From: an uncultured Clostridium sp.
GTDB taxonomy: Bacteria > Bacillota > Clostridia > Oscillospirales > Acutalibacteraceae
Reading direction: 5' to 3'
Length of the DNA stretch: 62,958 nucleotides
Assembly (NCBI GenBank): GCA_958422185.1
Contig: CATZNW010000014.1
Coordinates: 1 to 62,958 of the forward strand
In this document: positions 34,571 to 44,164 of the stretch, piece after piece
Numbering within the stretch: position 1 is the stretch's first letter
How the letters are laid out: each line of letters begins with the position of its first letter
Translations under genes and position numbers: made by a program
Notes under the pieces: model-generated
Told to the model about the DNA's origin: nothing
Seen by the model: only the letters and a program-made list of their open reading frames with translations
The model's database searches: none

Positions 34571-37408
34571 TTAATTGGTATTTGCTTTTTCAAGAATAGG
34601 TTTCAGATACATACCCGTATAAGATCTTTTGCATTCAGCCACCTCTTCAGGGGTGCCCGTGACAACGATCCTGCCGCCTCCGTTACCGCCTTCGGGGCCG
34701 AGATCTATAATATGATCGGCAGTTTTGATAACATCAAGATTATGCTCAATTACAAGAACTGTATTGCCGCTGTCAACAAGAGCGTCAAGTACATTGATAA
34801 GTTTGTGCACATCCGCTGTATGAAGACCTGTGGTAGGCTCGTCCAGTATATAGATCGTCTTTCCCGTGGAGCGTTTCATAAGCTCAGTCGCAAGTTTTAC
34901 TCTCTGGGCCTCGCCTCCGGAAAGCGTTGTTGCCGGCTGACCTATCTTGATATATCCAAGGCCAACGTCGGAAATGGTTTTGAGTTTCCTGTAAATCTTT
35001 GGCTGCTGTTTGAAAAATTCCAGGCCTTCGTCAACTGTCATTTCAAGAACTTCGAATATATTTTTACCCTTAAATTTAACTTCCAGAGTTTCATGATTAT
35101 ATTTGTGGCCCGAACACACCTCGCACGGTACATACACATCCGCAAGAAAATGCATCTCGATCTTAACGATACCGTCGCCCTGGCAGGCTTCGCACCGGCC
35201 GCCTTTAACGTTAAATGAAAACCGGTTTGCCTTGTAGCCGCGCATTTTTGCATCCGGAGTTGAGGCAAAAAGCTCTCTTATATCATTGAAAACACCGGTA
35301 TACGTTGCAGGGTTCGAACGCGGCGTGCGCCCGATCGGCGACTGGTCTATATCAATGACCTTGTCCAGAAATTCCGTTCCCTTAATCCTGTCAAACTTAC
35401 CGGGTCTTTTTTTGGCGTTGTTAAGCTCATTTGCGAGATATTTATATAGGATCTCATTAACAAGACTTGATTTCCCGGATCCTGAAACGCCTGTTACAGC
35501 AACGAACTTACCGAGCGGGATCTCAACGTCTATCTTTTTCAGATTGTTTTCCGCGGCACCGAAAACCGTTAATTTATGGCCGTTTCCCTTTCTCCTTTTG
35601 GACGGAACAGGAATGGATCTTTTGCCGCTGAGATACTGACCAGTAACTGAATTTTCGCATGCTATAATATCATCCACTGTTCCGGCAGCGATAAGCTCAC
35701 CGCCGTGAATGCCCGCGCCGGGGCCGATATCAACAATATAATCCGCGGCGCGCATCGTATCCTCGTCATGCTCAACAACAATAAGCGTATTGCCAAGATC
35801 ACGCAGATGGCGCAGCGTATTCAGCAGTTTATCATTATCGCGCTGATGCAGACCGATGGAAGGCTCGTCAAGTATATACAGCACACCCATTAACGAAGAA
35901 CCTATCTGCGTTGCAAGGCGTATCCTCTGTGCCTCTCCGCCGGATAGCGTTGCAGCTTCCCGGGCAAGCGACAAATAATCAAGGCCAACGGAATTAAGAA
36001 AAGTCAGTCTTTCCCTGATCTCCCTTATGATCAGATTGCCGATGAGCTGTTCTTTTTCGGTAAGTTCAAGATTGTTGATAAAATCCAGCTCCTCCGAAAT
36101 GGACATACAGCAAAATTCATAAATATTCTTGCCGCCCACAGTAACGGAAAGGCTTGTTGGAGAAAGCCGCGCGCCTTTGCAGTCCGGACAGCGCGAGGCG
36201 ACCATAACGGTCTCTATTTCCGCTCTTGCCCACTCGGATGAGGATTCGTCATAACGCCGTTTCAGATTATTTATAACGCCTTCAAAATCATTTGTATAAG
36301 TACCCGATCCGTAGGCGGTAACACGTTTCATTTTTATCTTTTTGCCGTTCGTTCCGTAAAGTATAGCCCTGACTCCGTCCTTAGGCAGCATTTCAACGGG
36401 CATATCAAGCGAAAAGTCATACTCTTTTGCAAGCGCCTCAAAGTACATTTTGGCGATAGAAGAACCGTCAGCCACATTCCATCCGCTTGCTTTTATCGCG
36501 CCCTGGTTAATTGAAAGTTTTTTATTTGGAATCACAAGATTCTCGTCTATCTCCATAAACGTCCCCAGGCCGGAACAACGCTTGCAGGCTCCGTAAGGAT
36601 TATTGAAAGAAAACATTCGAGGGCTCATTTCCTCAATAGACACGCCGTGCTCCGGGCAGGCGTAATCAAGTGAAAAAAGCTCGTCGCCCGCATCAACGAT
36701 ATTACAGATAACGATGCCTTTTGAAAGGCGCGTTGCCGTTTCGATGCTATCCGTCAGCCTGCTCCTTATTGAATCGTTAACAACAAGGCGGTCAACAACG
36801 ATCTCTATATTGTGTTTTTTATTTTTTTCGAGTTTGATCTCCTCAAAAAGATCGTAAATACTGCCGTCTATTCGCACTCTTGAAAAGCCGGATTTCCGCG
36901 CGTCTTCTAGCTCTTTGGTATATTCGCCTTTTCTTCCGCGCACGATGGGCGCCATGATCTGGATGCGGGTGCCCTCATCGTAAGATATGATTTTATCCAC
37001 GATCTGGTCTACCGTTTGCTGCGTGATCTCCCTGCCGCACACAGGGCAGTGAGGAATACCGATTCTGGCATACAGAAGGCGCAGGTAGTCATAGATTTCC
37101 GTAACTGTGCCCACTGTTGAACGCGGATTTTTTGAAGTGGTCTTCTGATCTATTGAGATAGCGGGACTGAGGCCTTCGATATAGTCTACATCCGGCTTTT
37201 CCATCTGCCCCAAAAACTGGCGCGCATAGGAGGATAGGCTTTCAACATATCTTCTCTGCCCTTCAGCATAAATGGTGTCGAACGCAAGACTGGACTTACC
37301 GGAACCGGACAGACCCGTGAAAACGACAAGGCTGTCTCTTGGTATCTCAACATCAATATTTTTTAAATTATGCTCTCTTGCACCTTTTACGATAATATTT
37401 TTATTCAT
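34571..37408 (-). CDS. uvrA: UvrABC excinuclease subunit A
   Basis: 945 residues from the ATG at 37408 (AAGG eight bases before). Two ABC ATPase halves: Walker A GLSGSGKSSLAFDT and GVSGSGKSSLVNEIL, signatures LSGGEAQRIRLA and LSGGEAQRVKLA, Walker B ILDEPSIGLH and ILDEPTTGLH. Zinc fingers CPVCG..., CPDCKG and CEACQGDG...CEVCSG are present. It finds bulky DNA damage and loads UvrB in nucleotide excision repair. It lies 21 bases downstream of uvrB in one operon. Confidence 0.98.
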   Translation of the reverse strand: MNKNIIVKGAREHNLKNIDVEIPRDSLVVFTGLSGSGKSSLAFDTIYAEGQRRYVESLSSYARQFLGQMEKPDVDYIEGLSPAISIDQKTTSKNPRSTVGTVTEIYDYLRLLYARIGIPHCPVCGREITQQTVDQIVDKIISYDEGTRIQIMAPIVRGRKGEYTKELEDARKSGFSRVRIDGSIYDLFEEIKLEKNKKHNIEIVVDRLVVNDSIRSRLTDSIETATRLSKGIVICNIVDAGDELFSLDYACPEHGVSIEEMSPRMFSFNNPYGACKRCSGLGTFMEIDENLVIPNKKLSINQGAIKASGWNVADGSSIAKMYFEALAKEYDFSLDMPVEMLPKDGVRAILYGTNGKKIKMKRVTAYGSGTYTNDFEGVINNLKRRYDESSSEWARAEIETVMVASRCPDCKGARLSPTSLSVTVGGKNIYEFCCMSISEELDFINNLELTEKEQLIGNLIIREIRERLTFLNSVGLDYLSLAREAATLSGGEAQRIRLATQIGSSLMGVLYILDEPSIGLHQRDNDKLLNTLRHLRDLGNTLIVVEHDEDTMRAADYIVDIGPGAGIHGGELIAAGTVDDIIACENSVTGQYLSGKRSIPVPSKRRKGNGHKLTVFGAAENNLKKIDVEIPLGKFVAVTGVSGSGKSSLVNEILYKYLANELNNAKKRPGKFDRIKGTEFLDKVIDIDQSPIGRTPRSNPATYTGVFNDIRELFASTPDAKMRGYKANRFSFNVKGGRCEACQGDGIVKIEMHFLADVYVPCEVCSGHKYNHETLEVKFKGKNIFEVLEMTVDEGLEFFKQQPKIYRKLKTISDVGLGYIKIGQPATTLSGGEAQRVKLATELMKRSTGKTIYILDEPTTGLHTADVHKLINVLDALVDSGNTVLVIEHNLDVIKTADHIIDLGPEGGNGGGRIVVTGTPEEVAECKRSYTGMYLKPILEKANTN

Positions 37409-37429
37409 AGGCATCACCTTAAACTACAA

Positions 37430-39388
37430 TCACTGATTTTTAAGCTCATTTATCTTATCACGCAGATACGCGGCGTGTTCGAACTCAAGAAGTTTCGCAG
37501 CCTCTTTCATTTCAGCAGTAAGCTGCTGAACAAGAGCATCACGCTCGCGTTTGGACATACGTTTTTTGCTTTTACCCTCCACTTTTTCTTTGGAAGTGAT
37601 CTCAAGCACATCACGAACGCTCTTTTTAATGGTCTTTGGCGTAACACCGTGTTCTTCGTTGTATTTTTGCTGTATGGAACGGCGGCGCGCAGTTTCGGAT
37701 ATGGCGCGCTCCATTGACGGAGTAACGCTGTCCGCATACATGATTACTTCACCGTTTGCGTTTCTCGCCGCACGGCCAATCGTCTGAACAAGGGAAGTTT
37801 CCGAGCGCAGAAAGCCTTCTTTATCCGCATCCAATATCGCAACAAGCGAAACTTCCGGAATATCAAGACCCTCGCGCAGAAGGTTTATACCGACCAGAAC
37901 ATCAAACTCACCGAGTCTGAGATCGCGGATGATCTCCATTCTCTCGATCGTATCAACATCATGGTGCATATAGCGCACTTTTATGCCGAAACCTTCAAGG
38001 TAAGCAGTCAAATCCTCCGCCATTGCTTTTGTAAGTGTTGTTACAAGTACGCGTTCTTTACGTTCAGTCCTTATATTGATCTCGGAAACAAGATCATCCA
38101 TCTGGTCGTCCGTAGGTTTAACGGTTACCACCGGATCCAGAAGGCCGGTCGGTCTGATGATCTGTTCGACGATCTGGGTAGAATGCTCCTTTTCAAAATC
38201 GCCCGGTGTTGCCGAAGTAAATATGACCTGATTGATCTTTCCGTAGAATTCATCAAACATAAGCGGACGGTTGTCAAAAGCGGACGGCAGACGGAAACCG
38301 TATTCAATAAGACTTGCTTTTCTGCTGTGGTCGCCGCCGTACATGCCCCTGACCTGAGGAAGCATAACATGGCTCTCATCACAAAACATAAGAAAATCTT
38401 CCGGAAAATAATCAAGAAGAGTAAACGGTGCCTGCCCCGGTTTTCGTCCGCTCATAACGGCGGAGTAATTCTCAATACCCTTGCAGAATCCCGTTTCCTG
38501 AAGCATTTCAATATCGTTCATCGTACGCTCTTTTATACGCTGAGCCTCAATGAGTTTTCCCTTTTCCTCAAAGTATTTAACACGCTCAGTCATTTCATCA
38601 TAGATTTTATTGAGCGCGACTTTCATTTTTTCCGCGCCCACAACATAATGGGACGCGGGATAAATGCAGGCATGAGAAAGAATGCCCTCCACTTTTCCGG
38701 TAAGCGGATTAATTTCAGCGATCCGGTCTATCTCATCTCCGAAAAATTCTACTCTGATTGCGTTTCCGGAGGAACCTGCGGGAAAGATCTCGACCGTATC
38801 TCCTCTTACGCGGAACTTATTTCTGATAAAATTAATATCGTTTCGTTCATACTGTATGGAAACAAGTTTTGATATAAGCGCATCACGAGAATACAGTGCG
38901 CCGCTTCTGAGGGAAATAACCATATTCCGGTAATCGATGGGGTCGCCTATGGAATATATGCAGGAAACGGACGCAACGATAATAACGTCTCTTCTCTCTG
39001 AGAGCGCGGCGGTAGCACTGTGGCGCAGTTTATCTATTTCCTCATTAACAGCGCTGTCCTTTTCAATATAAGTATCTGTTGTAGGCACATATGCCTCCGG
39101 CTGATAATAATCATAATAGGAAACGAAATACTCAACCGCATTTTCCGGGAAAAATTCCTTGAATTCGGAACAGAGCTGCGCGGCAAGCGTTTTATTATGC
39201 GCAAGTACAAGCGTGGGCCGGTTTACCTTTTCAATAATATTTGCCATTGTAAAGGTCTTGCCGGAACCTGTTACGCCCATAAGAGTCTGCTCCTTATCTC
39301 CGCGCAGAACGCCTTTAACAAGCGCATCTATCGCCTGCGGCTGATCACCGGTCGGCTTATATTCACTTACGAGTTTGAATCTATCCAT
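37430..39388 (-). CDS. uvrB: UvrABC excinuclease subunit B
   Basis: 652 residues from the ATG at 39388, preceded by AAAGGAAAAG. Helicase-like: Walker A GVTGSGKTFTMAN, the beta-hairpin region YYDYYQPEAYVPTTDTYIEKD, DESH at LMFCDESHVMLPQ, motif VI GRAARNANG, and the C-terminal UVR motif (RDALVQQLTAEMKEAAKLLEFEHAAYLRDKI) that binds UvrC. It verifies the lesion and positions the cuts. No clear LexA box was found upstream, although TATAAT occurs about 40 bases before the ribosome site. Confidence 0.98.
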   Translation of the reverse strand: MDRFKLVSEYKPTGDQPQAIDALVKGVLRGDKEQTLMGVTGSGKTFTMANIIEKVNRPTLVLAHNKTLAAQLCSEFKEFFPENAVEYFVSYYDYYQPEAYVPTTDTYIEKDSAVNEEIDKLRHSATAALSERRDVIIVASVSCIYSIGDPIDYRNMVISLRSGALYSRDALISKLVSIQYERNDINFIRNKFRVRGDTVEIFPAGSSGNAIRVEFFGDEIDRIAEINPLTGKVEGILSHACIYPASHYVVGAEKMKVALNKIYDEMTERVKYFEEKGKLIEAQRIKERTMNDIEMLQETGFCKGIENYSAVMSGRKPGQAPFTLLDYFPEDFLMFCDESHVMLPQVRGMYGGDHSRKASLIEYGFRLPSAFDNRPLMFDEFYGKINQVIFTSATPGDFEKEHSTQIVEQIIRPTGLLDPVVTVKPTDDQMDDLVSEINIRTERKERVLVTTLTKAMAEDLTAYLEGFGIKVRYMHHDVDTIERMEIIRDLRLGEFDVLVGINLLREGLDIPEVSLVAILDADKEGFLRSETSLVQTIGRAARNANGEVIMYADSVTPSMERAISETARRRSIQQKYNEEHGVTPKTIKKSVRDVLEITSKEKVEGKSKKRMSKRERDALVQQLTAEMKEAAKLLEFEHAAYLRDKINELKNQ

Positions 39389-39511
39389 AAAAACTTTTCC
39401 TTTGCGCACACATTCGGAATTATTATATCATAAAAAAACGAATTACTCCACACTTTTATGCAAAGTAATCCGTTAAAAATAAAGGAAGAAAAACTGATAT
39501 TTTTATGCAGT

Positions 39512-39622
39512 TTAACCGCTCATGGCTTTATCATAAATCATCCGGCGAACCCCTGAACAGCTGCCTGTTTTGCATATTGCGCAGCACGCGTCCCCGAATG
39601 ATTCAGGATCCTGAACCACCAT
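39512..39622 (-). CDS. possible Cys-rich 36-residue peptide
   Basis: A short frame starting 24 bases after the NUDIX stop. Five Cys lie in the core GDACCAICKTGSCSG, which hints at metal binding or a small peptide, but the ribosome site is poor (only GGA 14 bases upstream). It may be a real tail gene of the NUDIX transcript or chance. Confidence 0.25.
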   Translation of the reverse strand: MVVQDPESFGDACCAICKTGSCSGVRRMIYDKAMSG

Positions 39623-39645
39623 AGCTGTAAACATGCAGATTCCGG

Positions 39646-40257
39646 CTAATCAAACAGAACCTGCCAGTTTTTTTCTTTAACCGCTTTAAAACACATCTCG
39701 ATCTGTTCTTTATTGACTTTTTCCTCTGCCAAAACAGGCAATTGATCAATAGGAAAATACTGGATTTCAGTAGTTTCCGAATTTTCTTTAAAATTGCCGC
39801 CGATGACTTCACACAGCACGAAGATCTTACACACGCCATAAGCATACGCCGGTTTATTATGCTTGTTTCTGTCCTGAACGGCAATTATCCTTTTTGCCAC
39901 GGCATCCAGACCGGTCTCTTCCTTAACCTCTTTTACGGTATTGGATCTTACCGACTCCAGCACATCGACCCAGCCGCCGGGCAGAGACCACGTTCCGTTG
40001 TTTTCGTGTACTAATAACACCCTGTCTTCCATAAAGATCACCGCTCTGGTATCCAGTTTGGGAGTCTGATATCCGGTTTCATTACAAAAAAGATCTTTTA
40101 CTTTACGCACCGGAAGATCAGCTTGCATACTTATCATTTCAGCCGATATCTCACGAAGCCTTTCATATCTTTCCGTATCAAAAACATTATTTGAATATGC
40201 CAGACCATTCTGTGCCAGACTTTGTATTTCAATTGCAAGCTTAAGCCATTTTTCCAT
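39646..40257 (-). CDS. NUDIX hydrolase
   Basis: 203 residues from the ATG at 40257 (AAGGGG upstream). An N-terminal helical domain (about 60 residues, LAIEIQSLAQNGLAYSNNVFDTERYERL) of the Nudix_N type precedes the NUDIX fold. The NUDIX box is GGWVDVLESVRSNTVKEVKEETGL, with Lys in place of the usual Arg of REUXEE. It hydrolyses a nucleoside diphosphate-linked compound, such as an ADP-sugar or similar; the substrate is unknown. It stands alone. Confidence 0.9.
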   Translation of the reverse strand: MEKWLKLAIEIQSLAQNGLAYSNNVFDTERYERLREISAEMISMQADLPVRKVKDLFCNETGYQTPKLDTRAVIFMEDRVLLVHENNGTWSLPGGWVDVLESVRSNTVKEVKEETGLDAVAKRIIAVQDRNKHNKPAYAYGVCKIFVLCEVIGGNFKENSETTEIQYFPIDQLPVLAEEKVNKEQIEMCFKAVKEKNWQVLFD

Positions 40258-40455
40258 AACGGCACCCCTTATCCGAATCTTTTCTGGTATTATACACATG
40301 GAAAATCGCTGTGACAGCACACACCTCAGCTATTAAAGCCTACGTTAGCGGAAACGTTCAAAAAAACGATTCCTTCCTATTTGTATAAAACATTTTTGCT
40401 AATTTTAATATAGCATATAGTTTACAATTTGAAAAGAATAATATATAATTGACAT

Positions 40456-41394
40456 ATGAAATCTTTTACCGCTGACAAAAACGAGGCCGGGCAAAGGCTT
40501 GACAGACTGCTGTTAAAAAAGTACCCTGCCCTGCCGCGTTCACTTATGTATAAGGAAATCAGAAAAAAAAATATCAAAGTAAACAAAAAAAGATGCGACG
40601 CTGCATATCTGCTCCGCGAGGGCGACTGTGTTGAGCTTTACCTGAAAGACGAAGTGCTGCAGGAAAAAATGAAGTATTACGATTTCATGCATGCGCCCAA
40701 GGCGCTTGACGTCGTATATGAGGACAGCAATCTGATTCTGATCAATAAAAGGCACGGCGTTCTCTGCCACCCTGACGGAAAAGAATACGTCAGCACGGTC
40801 ATTTCCTCTGTTAAGAGAAAACTTTTTGAAAGCGGCGAATGGAACCCTGAAAACAGTTCCTTCACACCGTCGCTTGCCAACAGGCTGGACAGAAATACCG
40901 CCGGCATTATAATAGCGGCAAAAAACGCCGCCGCGCTTAAAGAACTTAACAGCGCAATAAAAAGCAGAAACATTGAAAAGCATTATCTTGCCGCCGTGCA
41001 CGGCGAGTTCAGTTCAAATAGCGATACGCTTGAAGCGTATATAACCAAAGACGAAAAGAAAAACACTGTAAAAGTGTTTGACAATGAAACGGAAAATTCT
41101 AAAAAGATAATTACGAAATACACGGTCCTTGACTCATATGACGGAAAATCTCTTGTTGATATTGACCTTATAACAGGCAGGACTCATCAAATAAGAGCGC
41201 ATATGGCACATATAGGGCACCCGCTGATAGACGACGGAAAATACGGCAAAGAAGCGGGAAGATTTCGTCAGGCGCTTTGCAGTTACAAACTGATATTTAA
41301 AGGCGGATTTAATATGCTGTCTTACATGAGCGGGCGTGAATACACGCTTAGAAACTGCGAGATATATAATAAATTTAAGGAGAGGAAATACTGA
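40456..41394 (+). CDS. RluA-family pseudouridine synthase
   Basis: 312 residues. N-terminal S4 RNA-binding domain (RLDRLLLKKYPALPRSLMYKEIRKKNIKVN), then the synthase fold with the catalytic Asp in LANRLDRNTAGIIIAAK near residue 141 and the late motif DIDLITGRTHQIRAHMAHIGHPLIDDGKYG. It makes pseudouridine in 23S rRNA; RluC or RluD type cannot be decided. It overlaps the next gene by one base (TGATG). Confidence 0.93.
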   Translation: MKSFTADKNEAGQRLDRLLLKKYPALPRSLMYKEIRKKNIKVNKKRCDAAYLLREGDCVELYLKDEVLQEKMKYYDFMHAPKALDVVYEDSNLILINKRHGVLCHPDGKEYVSTVISSVKRKLFESGEWNPENSSFTPSLANRLDRNTAGIIIAAKNAAALKELNSAIKSRNIEKHYLAAVHGEFSSNSDTLEAYITKDEKKNTVKVFDNETENSKKIITKYTVLDSYDGKSLVDIDLITGRTHQIRAHMAHIGHPLIDDGKYGKEAGRFRQALCSYKLIFKGGFNMLSYMSGREYTLRNCEIYNKFKERKY

Positions 41395-41957
41395 TGAAAG
41401 ATAAAACAATAAGGATTATATCCCCCACGGTTACGGTAATCATTGCCATACTTGACGCAGCTGTTTTGGGCTATGGAATATTTGCGGTAATAAAGCTGTT
41501 TCAACAGCTGAACACTATGAGCATTATATTTGCTGTAATAGAAGTTTTTGCTCTGGTGATTGCCATACTGGTCTCAAAAGAAGTGCTCTCAAACGGCGTT
41601 ATATTCAGAGATGATGAAGCCGAATTTACGGGAGTTGATGAAAACAATATTATAGCATATGATGATGTAAAAGAAATAGAGGCTTATAAGGATACGGCGG
41701 CAAGCCTTACCAAAAATTTTGACATGCGCCATGCGCTCATCATGTTTACCATGAAAAGCAAAAAGGTAAACACGATCGATCTGGGCATTGTTCCCAACAG
41801 CACCATCAACAATATTCTTCAGGAATTCAAAAGCCGAACAAATGCTGAAAGCATAAACTTCACACAAGTAAAAAAAGCAGATGTCTTTTCTAAGGAAGCC
41901 AAAGAAAATGAGGATGAAAAAGATTTGCCGGCTGATCAAAACGGCAAAACAGAATAA
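41394..41957 (+). CDS. hypothetical membrane protein
   Basis: 187 residues: two membrane spans (about residues 12-33 and 42-62), then a soluble domain with beta strands (IFRDDEAEFTGVDENNIIAYDDVKEIEAYKD, then ALIMFTMKSKKVNTIDLGIV) that resembles bacterial PH-like domains, and an acidic Lys/Glu-rich tail. No family is firmly recognised. Its start overlaps the pseudouridine synthase stop, so the two are co-translated, and a strong terminator follows. Confidence 0.7.
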   Translation: MKDKTIRIISPTVTVIIAILDAAVLGYGIFAVIKLFQQLNTMSIIFAVIEVFALVIAILVSKEVLSNGVIFRDDEAEFTGVDENNIIAYDDVKEIEAYKDTAASLTKNFDMRHALIMFTMKSKKVNTIDLGIVPNSTINNILQEFKSRTNAESINFTQVKKADVFSKEAKENEDEKDLPADQNGKTE

Positions 41958-41991
41958 TTTTTATATAATGACCATATACATCTGAACACAA

Positions 41992-42025
41992 AAGGGCCCG
42001 TTGCCAATACGGGCCCTTATTTTTG
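41992..42025 (+). terminator. terminator
   Basis: AAGGGCCCGT-TGCCAAT-ACGGGCCCTT followed by ATTTTT. Confidence 0.9.
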
Positions 42026-42135
42026 GAAATTTTTAAATTCAGATTTTCTTTACAAAATCTTAATCTTAAATGAGAAAAAATAAAATAGACTAAAATCTAT
42101 CGGAAGACTTCGCAAATAAAAATTCGGAGGAGAAT

Positions 42136-42825
42136 ATGAGTGAATTACATGTCCTGTTTCAAAACTGCATTTGGTTATTTATAATTGGCGGCGCGCTCGG
42201 CGTACTGATTGAGGGCTTATGGTGGCGATACCGCTATGGTTTTTGGCAGGCGCATACGACCTTGCTTTGTGCACCGCTTTGCACAATCTACGGTTTCGGC
42301 TGCGCCGGATGCTATGTCGGCACCCTGATGTTCAGAGAAAAAAACGTTTTCATTCAGTTTCTGACATTTGGGATCATCGGCGCTTTGGTGGAGTACATCG
42401 GGGGCGCACTTTTATTCTACGGACTAGGTATGCGTGCATGGGATTACTCGGACACTTTCCTCAACATCAAAGGCTTTGTCAACTTAAAAATGGCTTTGGT
42501 ATGGGGCTTGTTCGGAACTGCATTTCAGATTCTGATGCCTGCTCTGAACAGGATCTTTTCCTATATGAATCAGGAAATATGGTGGAACACAACCGTGCTT
42601 ATAACAGCCTTTTTGATTGCGGACACAATATTTACAAGCACTGTTCTTTACAGGTGGAGCAAACGCCATAAAGGTATTGAAGCCGGCAACAGATTTTTTC
42701 GTTTCCTTGACAAAAAATATCCGGATCAAAAAATGGAAAAGCGATTCAATAACTGGTATTTTACGGACACCGGCAGCGCCAAAGACGCCCGGACAAGACC
42801 TTTACGGGAAACGGAAACAACGTAA
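42136..42825 (+). CDS. putative ABC-transporter permease-like membrane protein (CmpB family)
   Basis: 229 residues with GGAGG six to seven bases before the ATG. About five membrane spans. The blocks GALGVLIEGLWWRYRYGFWQAHTTLLCAPLCTIYGFG and ALVEYIGGALLFYGLGMRAWDYSD belong to the ABC_trans_CmpB (formerly DUF1113) family. Despite the name, a transport role is unproven. A short basic tail follows. It is a single-gene unit with its own terminator. Confidence 0.8.
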   Translation: MSELHVLFQNCIWLFIIGGALGVLIEGLWWRYRYGFWQAHTTLLCAPLCTIYGFGCAGCYVGTLMFREKNVFIQFLTFGIIGALVEYIGGALLFYGLGMRAWDYSDTFLNIKGFVNLKMALVWGLFGTAFQILMPALNRIFSYMNQEIWWNTTVLITAFLIADTIFTSTVLYRWSKRHKGIEAGNRFFRFLDKKYPDQKMEKRFNNWYFTDTGSAKDARTRPLRETETT

Positions 42826-42898
42826 TCCTATACCCGACCGCTTGAGCCGGTTCTGAAGTGAACAGCAAAAATCAGAAAAAATATTAAGAAACAAGAGA

Positions 42899-42928
42899 AT
42901 GAGCCCGGCATTGCACGGGCTCATTTTT
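42899..42928 (+). terminator. terminator
   Basis: ATGAGCCCG-...-CGGGCTCAT followed by TTTT. Confidence 0.88.
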
Positions 42929-43082
42929 AGTTAAGACCGATTCTTTCATTGTTGTAGAAAGAACTGATGGAATTAAACAGATGTTGATCTATTTTGCTGA
43001 TCAGATTACAAAACAATTTGTTATCGAGAGTAAACACTTCAGAATCATTTTTCTTCTTTTTACAGATATCACCAAAATGATC

Positions 43083-43871
43083 TTATAAAGCTCTGAGTTG
43101 TTTTATTATTTGATCGTTCCCTTGGATACCCTTCCCAACTATATTGATATTAAATATTTTATCATCTTTAATCACAAGAATGCTCAAGGTGTTCTCACTT
43201 TCACTCCAAAAACAGCCAATATCCGCAGAGATTTTTTCAAGCTGAAGATCAGTAAGGTCTTTGACCGCAAAAGCAGAAAATCGTTTCTTCTGTTCTTCAT
43301 AATACTTAGATAACAGTGAGTTATCAATGATCTGAATACAAGAAGTTTGGACGGTATATTCCGATGTCATTTGCTGGACTTCATAATTCACAGGTATCTC
43401 TGAACTGACCTTTCCGTAATTTGTTTGTTCATTATAGGAATCGTCATCATCCGAAACATCAAACACCTGACGGATATCTACATAGGATTTGACAGAGATC
43501 GAATCCACTGTTTTAGTCTCCTTTGCCTGAAACGATGTAACGGCAATCAGAAAACCTGTATTGATTATAATAAACAGGGATATTAAAAGAATCTGCACAA
43601 TGCTCTTTTTCAACTTTTTGTACTTTATAAGTTTAACGGCATTTATAAGCAGCAGTACCAAAAAGGCCCAGAAAAAGATCCTGTTAAGCGCAGATGCCCA
43701 CAGATACAGCATGGATTGTGTGTAGTTTAGATACCTATCCAACACCGAATCAAACAAAGTTGCCATGGAATCTCCAATCCATAACGACAGCAACAGTGAG
43801 CCTGCGGAAAGCGCCAACAGCACCATACACTTTATTATACCTTTTGTGAGATTCTTGCTTTTAACCATCAT
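43083..43871 (-). CDS. hypothetical membrane protein with extracellular domain
   Basis: 262 residues from the ATG at 43871 (GGGAG just before). Three hydrophobic segments in the first 120 residues (CMVLLALSAGSLLLSLWIG; YLWASALNRIFFWAFLVLLLI; SIVQILLISLFIIINTGFLIAV), followed by a soluble part of about 150 residues with an acidic DDDDSYNE stretch. No family is recognised. It is a single gene; its upstream spacer (43872-44101) shows nothing definite. Confidence 0.7.
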   Translation of the reverse strand: MMVKSKNLTKGIIKCMVLLALSAGSLLLSLWIGDSMATLFDSVLDRYLNYTQSMLYLWASALNRIFFWAFLVLLLINAVKLIKYKKLKKSIVQILLISLFIIINTGFLIAVTSFQAKETKTVDSISVKSYVDIRQVFDVSDDDDSYNEQTNYGKVSSEIPVNYEVQQMTSEYTVQTSCIQIIDNSLLSKYYEEQKKRFSAFAVKDLTDLQLEKISADIGCFWSESENTLSILVIKDDKIFNINIVGKGIQGNDQIIKQLRAL

Positions 43872-44101
43872 ATAGCTCCCGAAAGCAGAAAAGACACGGC
43901 CTCGCAAAGCGGGATATCAAATGCCTTTCTGTTTATAATCACCCAACAGAGGCAAAACAATGCCTTTCTTTTATATTAATATACAAACATAAAACCTGTA
44001 TTTTGTCAATAATGAATCCGTATTGGACTTTCCCATATACGCTATAACACATATCTTAAATTCTGCACGATACACGTTAATCCATTTTTTCCTTTGCACA
44101 T

Positions 44102-44140
44102 AAAAAAAGCACCTCCTAAAACATCAGACTTTGGAGGCGC
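44102..44140 (-). terminator. terminator of the traX unit
   Basis: On the minus strand GCGCCTCC...GGAGGTGC (one G-T pair) followed by seven T. Confidence 0.85.
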
Positions 44141-44164
44141 ATATCCAGTTCGGGCGGGCTGTTT

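Noticed and set aside
34568..35218. 216-codon plus-strand frame opposite uvrA
   Set aside because: It is antisense to conserved UvrA coding sequence, has no ribosome site and reads as a reverse-strand shadow.
37961..38872. 303-codon plus-strand frame opposite uvrB
   Set aside because: Antisense shadow of UvrB; basic, Phe/His-rich composition typical of reversed coding DNA, with no family signal.
39388..39470. LexA/SOS box before uvrB
   Set aside because: No GAAC-N4-GTTC-like sequence is present between the coding start and 39470; only a TATAAT is seen.
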